Assembly: GCA_035301285.1 (NCBI GenBank)
Contig: DATGUN010000024.1
Coordinates: 36,209-100,208, forward strand
Length of the DNA: 64,000 bases
Direction: 5' to 3'
Source of the DNA: DATGUN01 sp035301285
GTDB lineage: Bacteria; Bacillota; Bacilli; Bacillales; Amphibacillaceae
In this document: piece after piece, positions 15,924-25,336 of the stretch
How positions within the stretch are numbered: the stretch's first letter is position 1
Layout of the letters: the number at the start of each line of letters is the position of its first letter
Translations under genes and position numbers: made by a program
Notes under the pieces: generated by a model
Seen by the model: the letters and a program-made list of their open reading frames with translations, nothing else
Databases searched by the model: none
What the model was told of the DNA's origin: nothing

Positions 15924-17165
15924 ATGAAGAAGACCAATGACGAACGTATAGACCAAACAACAAAAAAGAAACGTCTGACATCCAATTATAATCACGTTAA
16001 AATAATGATCGGTGCCGCTTTTCTCATGGCCACTTCTGCAATCGGCCCTGGAACGGTGACACAGGTTGCCGTTTTTACCGAATCGCTTTTGACCAGTTTC
16101 GGTTTTGTCATCATCATTGCTGCTCTTTTGAATATAGGTGCTCAAGTCAACATCTGGCGGATTATATCCGTTTCGAAAATGCGCGGTCAAGATATCGCCA
16201 ACGCTGTCTTGCCGGGGCTCGGTTATTTTGTCACATTTCTGATCATCATTGGTGGCGTCGCCTTTAATATGGGAAATCTCGCTGGGGCAGGACTCGGTTT
16301 GAATGCATTGTTGGGAATCCCTCCAAACGTTGGTGCATCGATCACGGCCATCATTTGTATATTTGTCTTTTTGTCGAAAGAAGCAGGTCTTGCCATGGAC
16401 TTCATCGTCCGTTGGCTTGGGGTATTGATGATTTTATTGACAGCCTATGTCGTGTTTTCAAGCAACCCGCCCATCAAAGAAGCTGCCCTTGATGCTGTCT
16501 TTCCCATGGAATTAAGTTTCTATGCCATCATCACAATCGTTGGTGGAACAGTTGGTGGATTTATTACATTTGCCGGTGCTCATCGCCTATTGGACGCTGG
16601 GATTACCGGACAGGAAAATTTAAAAAAAGTGAATAAGTCCTCTATATCAGGAATAGCGGTCACTGCTATAATGCATATACTCCTTTATTTGGCCGTACTC
16701 GGTGTTGTGACAAAAGGAATAGCACTTGATCCATCCAATCCGACTGCCTCTGCATTTTTTCATGCAGCGGGTGAAGTTGGTTACAGGCTGTTCGGACTCG
16801 TTCTATGGGCCGCTGGGATTACGTCTGCGATTGGCGCAGCTTATACGACGGTTTCCTTTTTCACAAGTTTCCACGAAAAGCTTGAAAAGTACCGCAAGCT
16901 ATGGATCATCATCTTCCTGGCGTCTACATGCACCATGCTTATCACCATCGGACGGCCTGTGTTATTGCTTATCTTGGCAAGTTCGTTCAACGGAATCATT
17001 TTACCGATTACACTGCTATCCATATTGCTCGCGGCACACAACAAGAAGATTGTCGGAGATTATAAACACCCTGTCTGGCTAACCATCTTTGGTGGTATCG
17101 TTGTCATCGTTGGGGGATACTTTTCAGTCATTACCCTTATGGAAGAAATCCCGAAACTATTTTGA
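15924..17165 (+). CDS. NRAMP-related (YcsG-like) transporter lacking the metal motif
   Basis: A 413-residue membrane protein with about eleven hydrophobic segments in the SLC11/NRAMP fold. Classical NRAMP metal carriers need Asp-Pro-Gly-Asn in segment 1 and Met-Pro-His in segment 6. Here segment 1 reads SAIGPGTVTQ and segment 6 FAGAHRLLDAG, so both metal-binding motifs are replaced. It resembles Bacillus YcsG, which sits in the 5-oxoprolinase operon, but no such genes are adjacent here. The ion or solute carried is therefore unknown and Mn/Fe transport is unlikely. The ribosome site (AGCAGG) is weak, so the start is not certain. Confidence 0.75.
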   Translation: MKKTNDERIDQTTKKKRLTSNYNHVKIMIGAAFLMATSAIGPGTVTQVAVFTESLLTSFGFVIIIAALLNIGAQVNIWRIISVSKMRGQDIANAVLPGLGYFVTFLIIIGGVAFNMGNLAGAGLGLNALLGIPPNVGASITAIICIFVFLSKEAGLAMDFIVRWLGVLMILLTAYVVFSSNPPIKEAALDAVFPMELSFYAIITIVGGTVGGFITFAGAHRLLDAGITGQENLKKVNKSSISGIAVTAIMHILLYLAVLGVVTKGIALDPSNPTASAFFHAAGEVGYRLFGLVLWAAGITSAIGAAYTTVSFFTSFHEKLEKYRKLWIIIFLASTCTMLITIGRPVLLLILASSFNGIILPITLLSILLAAHNKKIVGDYKHPVWLTIFGGIVVIVGGYFSVITLMEEIPKLF

Positions 17166-17312
17166 GGCGTATACATCTAGGGATGGCACAGAAATGACAA
17201 TCTATCAGCAAAAATACATTAAATCATCTTCCCTTACACATATAAAACTGATAATATAAAAGACGAGTAAACGATACTTCTCGTAATGGATGAGTGAAAG
17301 AAGGATAACAAA

Positions 17313-18023
17313 ATGAGAACAAAGACATTATCAGCCATGCCATTTTTAGTGATTGGTTTTTTATTTTTACTCTTGTTCGGAATCGTGACATGGGGGGTAC
17401 TTTTTGACAGCAGTTGGGTCACGACATTCGATATATCGTGGATAGACCGGATTCAGTCACATGTATCGGAAGGAACAACCTCCTTTATCATGAAAGCAAC
17501 CGAACTCGGGAATTTGAAGGTCATTATTCTTTTGACCGTGATCAGTATCATTATATTATTCATCATGAAGAAATACGCAGAAGGGCTTTGGCTTGGTGGC
17601 ACTATGCTCCTATGCAGTGCTGTTGCTGTCAAGGTTTTAAAGTCTGTTATTGATCGAGACCGTCCGGAAATCTTGCAACTCGTTGTGAAGACGAATGAAA
17701 GCTTTCCAAGTGGTCATTCAGTCGGGACAACCATCTTTTTTGGGCTGATTGCGCTTATCGCTGTCCTATCCACCATTAGCGTATGGAAAAAATGGGTCAT
17801 CAGTCTATTATGTTTGGCATTTATTTTCTTTATTTTTGCCACACGTATTTATTTGGGTGTTCATTACCCGACAGACGTCATTGGTGGGTTCTTTTTCGGG
17901 ATGGCGTCACTATGGATATCAATCGGAGTCTATATTCTTGTCCGCATGCCACTGCGCGAGTTTTTGGAGAAAATAGGACTACACGACAAGAGCACAGCAT
18001 TTGTCAGAGAAAAAAGCTATTAA
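17313..18023 (+). CDS. PAP2-family membrane phosphatase
   Basis: A 236-residue integral membrane phosphatase with six membrane segments. All three PAP2 motifs are present: K-x6-RP at 110-118 (KSVIDRDRP), PSGH at 132-135 and R-x5-H-x3-D at 178-188. Such enzymes remove phosphate from lipids such as phosphatidate, phosphatidylglycerol phosphate or undecaprenyl diphosphate on the outer face of the membrane. The lipid used here cannot be assigned. AGAAGGATA precedes the ATG, and a strong terminator follows directly. Confidence 0.88.
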   Translation: MRTKTLSAMPFLVIGFLFLLLFGIVTWGVLFDSSWVTTFDISWIDRIQSHVSEGTTSFIMKATELGNLKVIILLTVISIIILFIMKKYAEGLWLGGTMLLCSAVAVKVLKSVIDRDRPEILQLVVKTNESFPSGHSVGTTIFFGLIALIAVLSTISVWKKWVISLLCLAFIFFIFATRIYLGVHYPTDVIGGFFFGMASLWISIGVYILVRMPLREFLEKIGLHDKSTAFVREKSY

Positions 18024-18025
18024 AA

Positions 18026-18056
18026 AATGCGCCCATCCTGGTGGGCGCATTCTATT
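18026..18056 (+). terminator. intrinsic terminator of the PAP2 gene
   Basis: AATGCGCCCA and TGGGCGCATT form a perfect 10-bp stem with a six-base loop, starting four bases past the stop codon. Confidence 0.85.
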
Positions 18057-18274
18057 TGCGGCACAAGAACGATGTGTTCACATTCACATCAATACGTGTT
18101 CTTGCGACTTATGCAAAACAGCTCATCGCAAAATGTATTATAACACCTTTTCATTCAGATAGCTACTATCATTTTCAGCATGATCGATCATGTATCCCCG
18201 TCGCAGGCGCATCTGCAGGTCTAGCCTCTTTCACATACGCCATTTCCAAAACACTCCCATATTAACCTTTTTTG

Positions 18275-18943
18275 CTAGAACAAAGACCATGGGTAACGCT
18301 GAGGGGGATGGGATTCTATTTCCATCCTTTCCTTTTTAGTCGGATGTGGCACAGCAAGGCTATGCGCCCATAAAGCAATTTGCTGTCCAGGCTTATTCAC
18401 GTGCCCTCCGTATTTTTGATCACCATACAAGGGATAACCCGCAGTCGCCATTTGCACTCGGATTTGATGTGGTCTTCCTGTTTGCAAATTGATACGAAGC
18501 AAACTCAATCCATCGTGTTCAGCCATGACCTCATAATCCAACACCGCTTTCTTCGCTTGTTTATGATGTGCATCAACAGCGAACACCTTGTTTTTCCGTT
18601 TATCTTTATATAGATAATTTGTCAATACATCCTTTTTGTTTGAAACAACACCACGCACAACCGCCAAATAGGTACGCACAAATTGACCACGGCGAATGCT
18701 GTCGGAGAGACGTGACGCCCCTTTTGATGTTTTGGCAAACACCATCACACCACCAACCGGCCGGTCCAATCGGTGCACAAGACCTAAAAATACATTGCCC
18801 GGTTTTTGATAGCGGACTTTTATATCTTCCTTCAAGACTGTCAACATGTCTTTATCACCTGAACGGTCTTCCTGGACAGGCACGTTTACTGGTTTTTCAA
18901 CAAACAATACATGATTATCCTCATATAAAATCGATATTTTCAT
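18275..18943 (-). CDS. RluA-family pseudouridine synthase
   Basis: A 222-residue RNA pseudouridine synthase. The catalytic Asp is residue 60 in HRLDRPVGG; the later LRINLQTGRPHQIRVQMA and PLYGDQKYGG patterns are characteristic of RluA. There is no N-terminal S4 domain, so it is one of the short RluA-type enzymes that act on rRNA or tRNA; the site is unknown. GGGAG lies nine bases before the ATG. Divergent from the DUF3298 gene. Confidence 0.88.
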   Translation of the reverse strand: MKISILYEDNHVLFVEKPVNVPVQEDRSGDKDMLTVLKEDIKVRYQKPGNVFLGLVHRLDRPVGGVMVFAKTSKGASRLSDSIRRGQFVRTYLAVVRGVVSNKKDVLTNYLYKDKRKNKVFAVDAHHKQAKKAVLDYEVMAEHDGLSLLRINLQTGRPHQIRVQMATAGYPLYGDQKYGGHVNKPGQQIALWAHSLAVPHPTKKERMEIESHPPQRYPWSLF

Positions 18944-19074
18944 TGATCAAAACTCCCAACATCACAAATACTCCATCCATCATAGCATGACTTTCTGAAA
19001 AGGTCTTCCACCAATCGTGACATTTACCCCATGTTTGAATAAGATATTGTATCTTTGACAAAGGAATGATATAG

Positions 19075-19698
19075 ATGGCAAATGAAGCTTTACCGGTATC
19101 CATTTTGACCATGTCCATGCAAAATGATGGTACAACAATTTATTACCCGCAGGTCATTGGGCTCAAGGATGGAACTGTTCAACAATCAATCAATAAGGCA
19201 ATCCATCACGAGGTGCAGAAACTCATCCAGTTCCAGTACGAAGGTCAATATACGGATACGTTCGAGGAAATGATCGGGACATTTGAAATCAAAACAAATG
19301 AAAGACATGTACTCAGCCTCACATTAACGAACTATGCGTTTGCACCCGAGCATGCCAATGGCCTGACACTTATCAAAGGACTGACATTCGATACGACAAC
19401 CGGAGAATTGTATGCATTAAGTGACTTATTCAAAAAAGGAAGCGACTATGTGGAAGTTCTATCACGACACGTAAAAGAACAAATAAAAGCACGTGACATC
19501 CCTTTGATTGTTGATTTTAAACAAATCGATCCGGAACAAGATTATTATATCGCTGATAAATCACTTGTCATATTTTTTCAGACGATTGAAATCGCCCCAC
19601 ATTCCATGGGGTCGCCAATGTTTCCGATTTCGGTCTTTGCACTGGAAGACATCGTTACCGAAGACGGACCACTTGGTAGAATGGCGACGAATGATTGA
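19075..19698 (+). CDS. DUF3298/RsiV-like domain protein without signal peptide
   Basis: A 207-residue protein built of a DUF4163 plus DUF3298 pair, the fold of the lysozyme-binding part of RsiV. The pattern ISLTLTNYAFAPEHANGL-like at residues 83-101 and LTFDTTTGELYALSDLFK at 104-121 are typical. No membrane segment or signal peptide is seen, so unlike RsiV it is probably cytoplasmic. AAAGGAATG precedes the ATG. No sigma factor is adjacent, so it is not an anti-sigma factor on this evidence. Confidence 0.75.
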   Translation: MANEALPVSILTMSMQNDGTTIYYPQVIGLKDGTVQQSINKAIHHEVQKLIQFQYEGQYTDTFEEMIGTFEIKTNERHVLSLTLTNYAFAPEHANGLTLIKGLTFDTTTGELYALSDLFKKGSDYVEVLSRHVKEQIKARDIPLIVDFKQIDPEQDYYIADKSLVIFFQTIEIAPHSMGSPMFPISVFALEDIVTEDGPLGRMATND

Positions 19699-19729
19699 TT
19701 AAATGAACAGATGTATAGAATGAAACCGG

Positions 19730-21052
19730 TCAGGACGGCCGGTTTGATTGTTCCGTATATTTATCCCAGTCAACGACATTTTCCAATAAGAGGGCAAGTA
19801 TGATCCCCACAAGCAAACCACTGCTCAAAACGGGACGTATGAAGTCCGGAAGCGATGCAAAATAAGCTGGCGGCATGGTCATGATAATAATGCCACCGAA
19901 CAATGGGATTGCCGATCGGTAAATATTCAATGAATTGAATTTCACATTTCTGAAAAAGCTCCATGATGAACTTAAAAGCTGTAAATACGCCACAAATAAG
20001 ACAGCGCTGCCGATGCTGAGCGGTAACATGGAGAAAAAATACCCAACTGGTGGGATAAGACCCATTAAACAAAACAGGAAACCGCCAAATATAAATGGCA
20101 CCCGTTCCCTGAAACCGGTTTGTTTCAAAAATCCGATAGTGGACACATAAGGCGAAAAAGGAACAAGCCCAAAAAAACCCGAGATACCGATAAACATACC
20201 GGTAATCGTAAACGACCTGCGATATTCTGTTGGTGTTGTTCCACTTTCAAACATATCATCGGTCCCCTTCAATGCTCCAAATGTATTGGCTGTATTAAGA
20301 AACCCAGCAATAATGGCTGTTATGATAACACCTATATCAAATGCGGGTTTCCCCAACGGAAAGAAGTGGATAGCCAACTCAGTGCTGGAACCTTTCCCAC
20401 TTTTTTGTCCGAAAACAAGATCATACACTATCCAGCCAACGACAATTCCAATCAAAAGCGCATATTGACGGATGGCTGGAGGGGTTTTGACACTGATGAA
20501 AATAACCAAAGCAACAATCAATATCGAAAGAATGGAAACGGGTATATCAATTGATACAGAGTCATTGCCATTACCGAATGGTATTCCAAACATGCCTTCC
20601 ATGAATATGCCAATCAACTTGATCCCAAACAAGAGCATGAAGACACCCATCACACCGGGATTGAACAATTTGGCGATAAAAGGTCCGAGGCCCGACAGGC
20701 CAATGATAATGGTTAATAATCCAGAAATGATGATTCCAACAGTCAAACTGCCTCCCAGCACAGATAACGGCATCCCATGAGCGGCAGCTGTCGAAGTCAA
20801 TGTTAAAACAACGCCCCACCACAGACCAGAGTTCCCTTCCATGATCGGACGTCTATGTCCTAACAAGCCCTGCATCACACATGCCATCCCCGTAAAGATG
20901 AACGACAGTTCCAACAATCCGGTGATTTTACTTTGCGAAAGTTCGAATGCCGCTCCTACCGTAATGGGGATCACGATGATATTCGTAAAAATGAAAAAGA
21001 GCCATTGGACCCCCGATAGCCAATTCGATACTTTCAACATCCCTTTCAACAT
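19730..21052 (-). CDS. NCS2-family purine/uracil permease
   Basis: A 440-residue transporter with about 12-14 membrane segments, of the nucleobase-cation symporter 2 family. The N-terminal WLFFIFTNIIVIPITVGAAF, the GHRRPIMEGNSGLWWG loop and NTANTFGALKGTD are recognisable family patterns; the latter region normally carries the substrate-binding Glu/Gln. GGGGGTGAG fixes the start at 21052. It is divergent from a pucR regulator gene, which in Bacillus controls purine catabolism, so a purine base, urate or allantoin-linked substrate is likely. Confidence 0.85.
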   Translation of the reverse strand: MLKGMLKVSNWLSGVQWLFFIFTNIIVIPITVGAAFELSQSKITGLLELSFIFTGMACVMQGLLGHRRPIMEGNSGLWWGVVLTLTSTAAAHGMPLSVLGGSLTVGIIISGLLTIIIGLSGLGPFIAKLFNPGVMGVFMLLFGIKLIGIFMEGMFGIPFGNGNDSVSIDIPVSILSILIVALVIFISVKTPPAIRQYALLIGIVVGWIVYDLVFGQKSGKGSSTELAIHFFPLGKPAFDIGVIITAIIAGFLNTANTFGALKGTDDMFESGTTPTEYRRSFTITGMFIGISGFFGLVPFSPYVSTIGFLKQTGFRERVPFIFGGFLFCLMGLIPPVGYFFSMLPLSIGSAVLFVAYLQLLSSSWSFFRNVKFNSLNIYRSAIPLFGGIIIMTMPPAYFASLPDFIRPVLSSGLLVGIILALLLENVVDWDKYTEQSNRPS

Positions 21053-21176
21053 TTTCTCACCCCCTTGTTCCAGACATTCGTCACGTTTCATATTGCTTAC
21101 CTAAAATTTCACGCACCCTTAATCAAGCACTATCACATTATTTTATTAAAGTTGAAAAATAAAGTCATTGTCTAAA

Positions 21177-21189
21177 TTAGCCAAACATA
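21177..21189 (-). promoter_or_regulatory. possible PucR box
   Basis: The minus strand reads TATGTTTGGCTAA, two mismatches from the Bacillus PucR consensus WWWCNTTGGTTAA, in the intergenic space between the permease and pucR genes. Confidence 0.35.
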
Positions 21190-21297
21190 TATTTGAATTT
21201 TGTTTGATTTGAACATATCATAGGATAAACAAGCTTATCGCATACCGGAAAAGCAAATGGACAAAACTTGCCGACCATGATTGCAAGGGGGATCTTC

Positions 21298-22944
21298 ATG
21301 AAAACATTACACGATTTATTCATATTGGAAGGTATGAAAGAATGTACCGTTCTGGCGGGACATAAGGGACTTGACAGAAGTGTGCAATTCGTCAACATTT
21401 CGGACGCCCCGGATATCATCCATTATTTGAAGGCACATCACCTGCTGCTGACGACAGGGTTTGCATTTAAAGACAATCCCCAGGAAATGCGTCATCTCAT
21501 CCGACAGATGCATGCGATGAACTGTTCAGGCATCGTCATCAAAATCGATCGGTTCATGAACAAGCTCCCGGCACACATCAAACATTTAGCGGATGAATTA
21601 TCCTTTCCGATTCTGGATTTGACGTCCAATCGTACATTGGGCGACCTATCAAGACATATCCTGAATTACCTGAATGATCATGAAGCGGAACAATTGTACC
21701 ATGCACTTCATGTGCAAGAGGCATTTTCAAAAATGATGATAAAAGGATTTGGCATCGATAGATTGATTGATCAACTGGAATACTTCCTTGATCGACCGGT
21801 CCTTTTGTTAAATCATCGCGGTGAAAAAACAGCACAAAGTCGAACGTTCCGAAACCATCGTGATACGTACGATGAAACAGCCATCTTATCCGAGATAAAA
21901 AACGACCTCCAGTCTTCACGAAATGGAAGGGTCTTTTCACTTCAGGCCGAGGGGTCGCATACCATTTTAACCTTTCCGGTCCAGACGAAAAGACAGTTTC
22001 CCAGTATTTTGGCTATCATGGATGCGGAATCGTTACCTTACCCTTCTTCACAGATGGCCATTGAGCAAGCAGGCAATGTCATCTCTTTTACGATCATCAA
22101 AGAGCAGGCCATTGAAGAAAATGCCCGTCTTCTGAAAAATAATTTCTTTGCCGATTTAATTGAAAAGCGCCTACACTCCGAGAACGAAATATTAAGCCGC
22201 GCCAATTACTATGGTATGGAAAAAGACATGGAAAATATATGCGCAGTCTGTACCGTCGATCCAGCGAAGGTAAATGACGAAACATTGCAATTATATGAGA
22301 GAAGGATCGCAGAATTACATCATCATATATATGACAGGTTGGAAGATGAAATCGCCTACCAAGACATGCAAGCAACACTTTTTACAAAAGCGAAATACTT
22401 TGTGTTGATCATCCAATTTCCAAAGTACAGCGATCATGAACTGAATCTGACAACTTCATTTTTCGAACGCGCAAGGAACAACATCAGTCAAGAATATCCA
22501 GTGTCGTTCGGAATAAGTAATGCAGTCCATTCCCTGATGGATATTCCAAAAGCCTATCTGGAAGCAACTGAAGCCGTACAAAATGGTTACGAACGGCAAA
22601 TGACCAACTTTGTCAATTTCTATAAAACACGTGAAATTGAGGAATTATTAGGAACGCTGCCACGCAAAGATTTACAAGCACTGTATGAAAACACGATGAA
22701 ATCATTGGCTTACGCCAGTACAAAAGAAAATATTGAAATGGTTCGAACCATCGAAGTGTATCTGAATTGCCAATGTGAAATTGCGGCTTCGGCACGAAAA
22801 TTATTTGTGCATCGAAACACGGTAAAGTATCGTATCGCAAAATCCGAAGAATTACTCAATTGTTCATTCTCTGACCCCCAAGATTCGCTACGTATCCGCG
22901 TAGCTATTGTAATTGGGAAGATTTTGCAAGAGAATGTGATGTAA
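21298..22944 (+). CDS. PucR-family transcriptional regulator
   Basis: A 548-residue regulator with the PucR layout: an N-terminal PucR sensory domain (about 5-125), a central GGDEF-like CdaR domain (about 290-420) without a catalytic motif, and a C-terminal helix-turn-helix (AASARKLFVHRNTVKYRI). AAGGGGGAT sets the start at 21298. In Bacillus subtilis PucR activates purine catabolic genes in response to allantoin-type metabolites. Here the divergent permease is the only obvious local target, so it probably controls that gene. Confidence 0.85.
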   Translation: MKTLHDLFILEGMKECTVLAGHKGLDRSVQFVNISDAPDIIHYLKAHHLLLTTGFAFKDNPQEMRHLIRQMHAMNCSGIVIKIDRFMNKLPAHIKHLADELSFPILDLTSNRTLGDLSRHILNYLNDHEAEQLYHALHVQEAFSKMMIKGFGIDRLIDQLEYFLDRPVLLLNHRGEKTAQSRTFRNHRDTYDETAILSEIKNDLQSSRNGRVFSLQAEGSHTILTFPVQTKRQFPSILAIMDAESLPYPSSQMAIEQAGNVISFTIIKEQAIEENARLLKNNFFADLIEKRLHSENEILSRANYYGMEKDMENICAVCTVDPAKVNDETLQLYERRIAELHHHIYDRLEDEIAYQDMQATLFTKAKYFVLIIQFPKYSDHELNLTTSFFERARNNISQEYPVSFGISNAVHSLMDIPKAYLEATEAVQNGYERQMTNFVNFYKTREIEELLGTLPRKDLQALYENTMKSLAYASTKENIEMVRTIEVYLNCQCEIAASARKLFVHRNTVKYRIAKSEELLNCSFSDPQDSLRIRVAIVIGKILQENVM

Positions 22945-23157
22945 GGCAGATATCATTGACCAGCGGGTTATGTTCATTATTGCAGTGATAATCATATATT
23001 GAAAATATGCGTATGACCAAACACTTTTTTGTCTATGAATGAGACTAATAAGAAAAGTCCAGAACGCTTTCAGGGAAGTTAGGCTATACCAAGTAATACA
23101 ACTTAAGTTCGTGACGTCCCGGGATCTTCACTGATGAACAAAGGAGGGTGTTGAAAC

Positions 23158-24399
23158 GTGAAACGACTTCTGCTATTTTCCATGATATGTTTAATTTGTA
23201 CAGGCTGTGGTACTGAAGGAAGTTCCGGAAATGAGCTGGGTAATGACGATGTCGGCTTTGATGAAGATGATTATAAAGACATAGCTGCACCTCATAATGT
23301 GTTTGGATTCAATATGCTTGAAAATACGGAAGCGGATGACTCTGATAACCTATTCCTTTCACCGACCAGTCTATTCCTGGCAATGTCGATGGTATACAAC
23401 GGTGCGGACGGGGAAACCAAAGATGAAATTCAATCTGCCTTCGACCTGGAGAACTCCGATCTTGATAAACTCAACAAAGCAACCGCATCTTTAATGGATA
23501 TGCTTGATAAGGACACGGATGCCATTGAAACAGAAATCGCAAATTCCATATGGGTCAGTGATGACCTTGAATTGCAAGATTCCTATCAAAAGCGCGTTCA
23601 AGACTACTTGCAGGCAGATGTCCATGCAATCGACATTTCAGATGATTCAAGTGTAGATGACATCAACCAGTGGGTACAGGATGCTACGAATGATAAAATT
23701 ACAGATATAGTCGATTCCCCACTTAATCAAGACATTGTGGCATTACTATTGAATGCCATATATTTTAATGGGGACTGGGCCTATCCTTTCAATCCAGATG
23801 AGACAACGAAAGAGGCATTCCGTACGTACAAAGGTGAAGACATTAATGTAGATATGATGAAATTGCATGAAGATAGACTTTCCTATATGGAAGATGACAC
23901 CGTTCAGGCTGTATCACTCCCATATGGCGATGGGGAAATGAAAATGGATATTTTCGTCCCAAAAGAAGATGAAAGCATGACAACATTCAAAGAAAACCTT
24001 ACGAAGGATAAATGGAACGAGTGGCAGAATGAATTCCACGAACAAGAGGGAACGGTTGAATTACCTAAATTTGAACTGGATTATGAAGAAACTCTAAATG
24101 ACATGTTGCAAAAGATGGGAATTGAAAAAGCGTTTGATGATAATGCGGATTTTCCGAATATGATACGCGATGATGACGCCATCCGCCTCAGTGAAGTAAA
24201 ACAAAAAACATATGTGAATGTCGATGAAACCGGGACAGAAGCAGCGGGGTCGACATCAACCGAAATGGAAACAACATCTTTACCAGTCGATGAGCCCTTT
24301 CACATCGTAGCAGATAAACCGTTTTTCATCACCATCACGGATGATGAAGCGGACATCATTCTATTCATGGGAATCGTGAATAATCCCGAGGAATCTTAA
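23158..24399 (+). CDS. lipoprotein serpin (serine protease inhibitor)
   Basis: A 413-residue serpin. A lipoprotein signal (LLLFSMICLICTGC, cysteine near residue 19) is followed by an acidic linker and the full serpin domain from about residue 45: LFLSPTSLFLAMSMVYNGA, LLLNAIYFNGDWAYPF, and the C-terminal shutter. The hinge GTEAAGSTSTEMETTSLP keeps the small residues needed for loop insertion, so it should be an inhibitor; P1-P1' falls near Thr-Thr-Ser, implying a target other than a trypsin-like protease. It starts at GTG after AAAGGAGG. It would be anchored on the outer membrane face and guard the cell surface from proteases. Serpins are sporadic in bacteria. Confidence 0.92.
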   Translation: MKRLLLFSMICLICTGCGTEGSSGNELGNDDVGFDEDDYKDIAAPHNVFGFNMLENTEADDSDNLFLSPTSLFLAMSMVYNGADGETKDEIQSAFDLENSDLDKLNKATASLMDMLDKDTDAIETEIANSIWVSDDLELQDSYQKRVQDYLQADVHAIDISDDSSVDDINQWVQDATNDKITDIVDSPLNQDIVALLLNAIYFNGDWAYPFNPDETTKEAFRTYKGEDINVDMMKLHEDRLSYMEDDTVQAVSLPYGDGEMKMDIFVPKEDESMTTFKENLTKDKWNEWQNEFHEQEGTVELPKFELDYEETLNDMLQKMGIEKAFDDNADFPNMIRDDDAIRLSEVKQKTYVNVDETGTEAAGSTSTEMETTSLPVDEPFHIVADKPFFITITDDEADIILFMGIVNNPEES

Positions 24400-24478
24400 T
24401 GAGAATGGAAATGTTTGATTTAATGATTAAATGGGTAAATAGTAATATTGTATAAAATAAAAGTGAGGGGTACTCTTG

Positions 24479-24634
24479 GTGGCAGATAAAACACTTGAGC
24501 AACAAATCGAACAGCTGAGATTGCAGATGTACCAAGCGTACAATCAAGGCAAAAGCGGGAACAAAGTTTTACGTATCTCAGAAGAACTGGATGCGTTGTT
24601 GAATCAATTGAGTGAAATGAATAATGAGAACTGA
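24479..24634 (+). CDS. Spo0E-family aspartyl-phosphate phosphatase
   Basis: A 51-residue protein starting at GTG eight bases after GAGGGG. It is an antiparallel pair of helices: IEQLRLQMYQAYN, then KVLRISEELDALLNQL. The S-x-E-L-D motif places the Asp that inserts into Spo0A-P's active site. The family lowers Spo0A phosphate and delays sporulation. The leader AAGTGAGGGGT is closely shared with the second Spo0E gene at 56570. Monocistronic. Confidence 0.8.
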   Translation: MADKTLEQQIEQLRLQMYQAYNQGKSGNKVLRISEELDALLNQLSEMNNEN

Positions 24635-24678
24635 TTCCCATTGAAAACTTTATATTAAGCGCTGTTTATTGTTGACAC

Positions 24679-24724
24679 AAAAGGATGCTTGAGGGGGTAT
24701 TAAAACTTCGCACCCTCAAGCATC
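24679..24724 (-). terminator. terminator between convergent genes
   Basis: GATGCTTGAGGG pairs with CCCTCAAGCATC. On the minus strand it is followed by CTTTTGT, serving the 24743 gene; it may also stop transcripts from the Spo0E gene. Confidence 0.75.
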
Positions 24725-24742
24725 AACATGTTTGTCGGTTTT

Positions 24743-25132
24743 TCAGAGAAAGCGTTCCCTTTCAATCTTGGAAGGTAAACGGCAATGCTCTTTTTGACCA
24801 AACCATTTATATCGGCGCTTCGCGAATTGATTGTACACAAAGTCACGTATCGGCTTCGGTATGATAATAAACAGGAAGCCCACCTTCCAGATCCCCTTTA
24901 AATGTTTTGCAATATGCAGGGCTGCCGAAGATCGATCATAACACACTCCTTCATCGACGAATAATAAACCATCCTGTCCATGTGGAATGCCAAAGGCAGT
25001 TTGAAACTCCATCCCTGTATCACTTTGCTGTGCCGCAAACTTGAAATAACCGTCAGGGTCTCGTTTCATGATAAATTGCACACTTCTATCACAAAAAGAA
25101 CATTGTCCATCAAATAAAATGACGGATTGCAC
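24743..25132 (-). CDS. DCC-family (DUF393, YuxK-like) thiol protein
   Basis: A 129-residue protein of the thiol-disulfide oxidoreductase DCC family. The defining DGQCSFC motif (Asp-x-x-Cys-x-x-Cys) is at residues 8-14. The C-terminal half contains a hydrophobic stretch and FAKRRYKWFG typical of the family. The fold is thioredoxin-like, but no substrate is established. GGGGATGAG precedes the start. Confidence 0.88.
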   Translation of the reverse strand: MQSVILFDGQCSFCDRSVQFIMKRDPDGYFKFAAQQSDTGMEFQTAFGIPHGQDGLLFVDEGVCYDRSSAALHIAKHLKGIWKVGFLFIIIPKPIRDFVYNQFAKRRYKWFGQKEHCRLPSKIERERFL

Positions 25133-25232
25133 AACCTCATCCCCTTTCCCTTAGCATATTATGACCTGTTCATCCATCAAACACCATGCTTGCGTCCCGT
25201 GCCGCATTTTCATACTATTAATATATAGAAAC

Positions 25233-25256
25233 CATTATCCTTTGTTAATGATAATG
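25233..25256. promoter_or_regulatory. inverted repeat resembling Fur-type half-sites
   Basis: CATTATC and GATAATG flank a ten-base spacer, about 80 bases upstream of the DUF2829 gene. The arms match Fur half-sites but the spacing is longer than a standard Fur box, so identity is uncertain. Confidence 0.3.
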
Positions 25257-25336
25257 CTATTAGAACCTTTTACGATTATTATAAACCGCTCAACAGCAAA
25301 AGGCTAATATACCACATATAGGAAGGTTGATAAACG

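Noticed and set aside
15786..16190. 134-codon minus-strand frame before the NRAMP-like gene
   Set aside because: Overlaps the start of a well-supported transporter, without family motifs or a ribosome site.
18056..18274. 22-codon minus-strand frame after the RluA-type gene
   Set aside because: Too short, no homology, and the ribosome site is only marginal.
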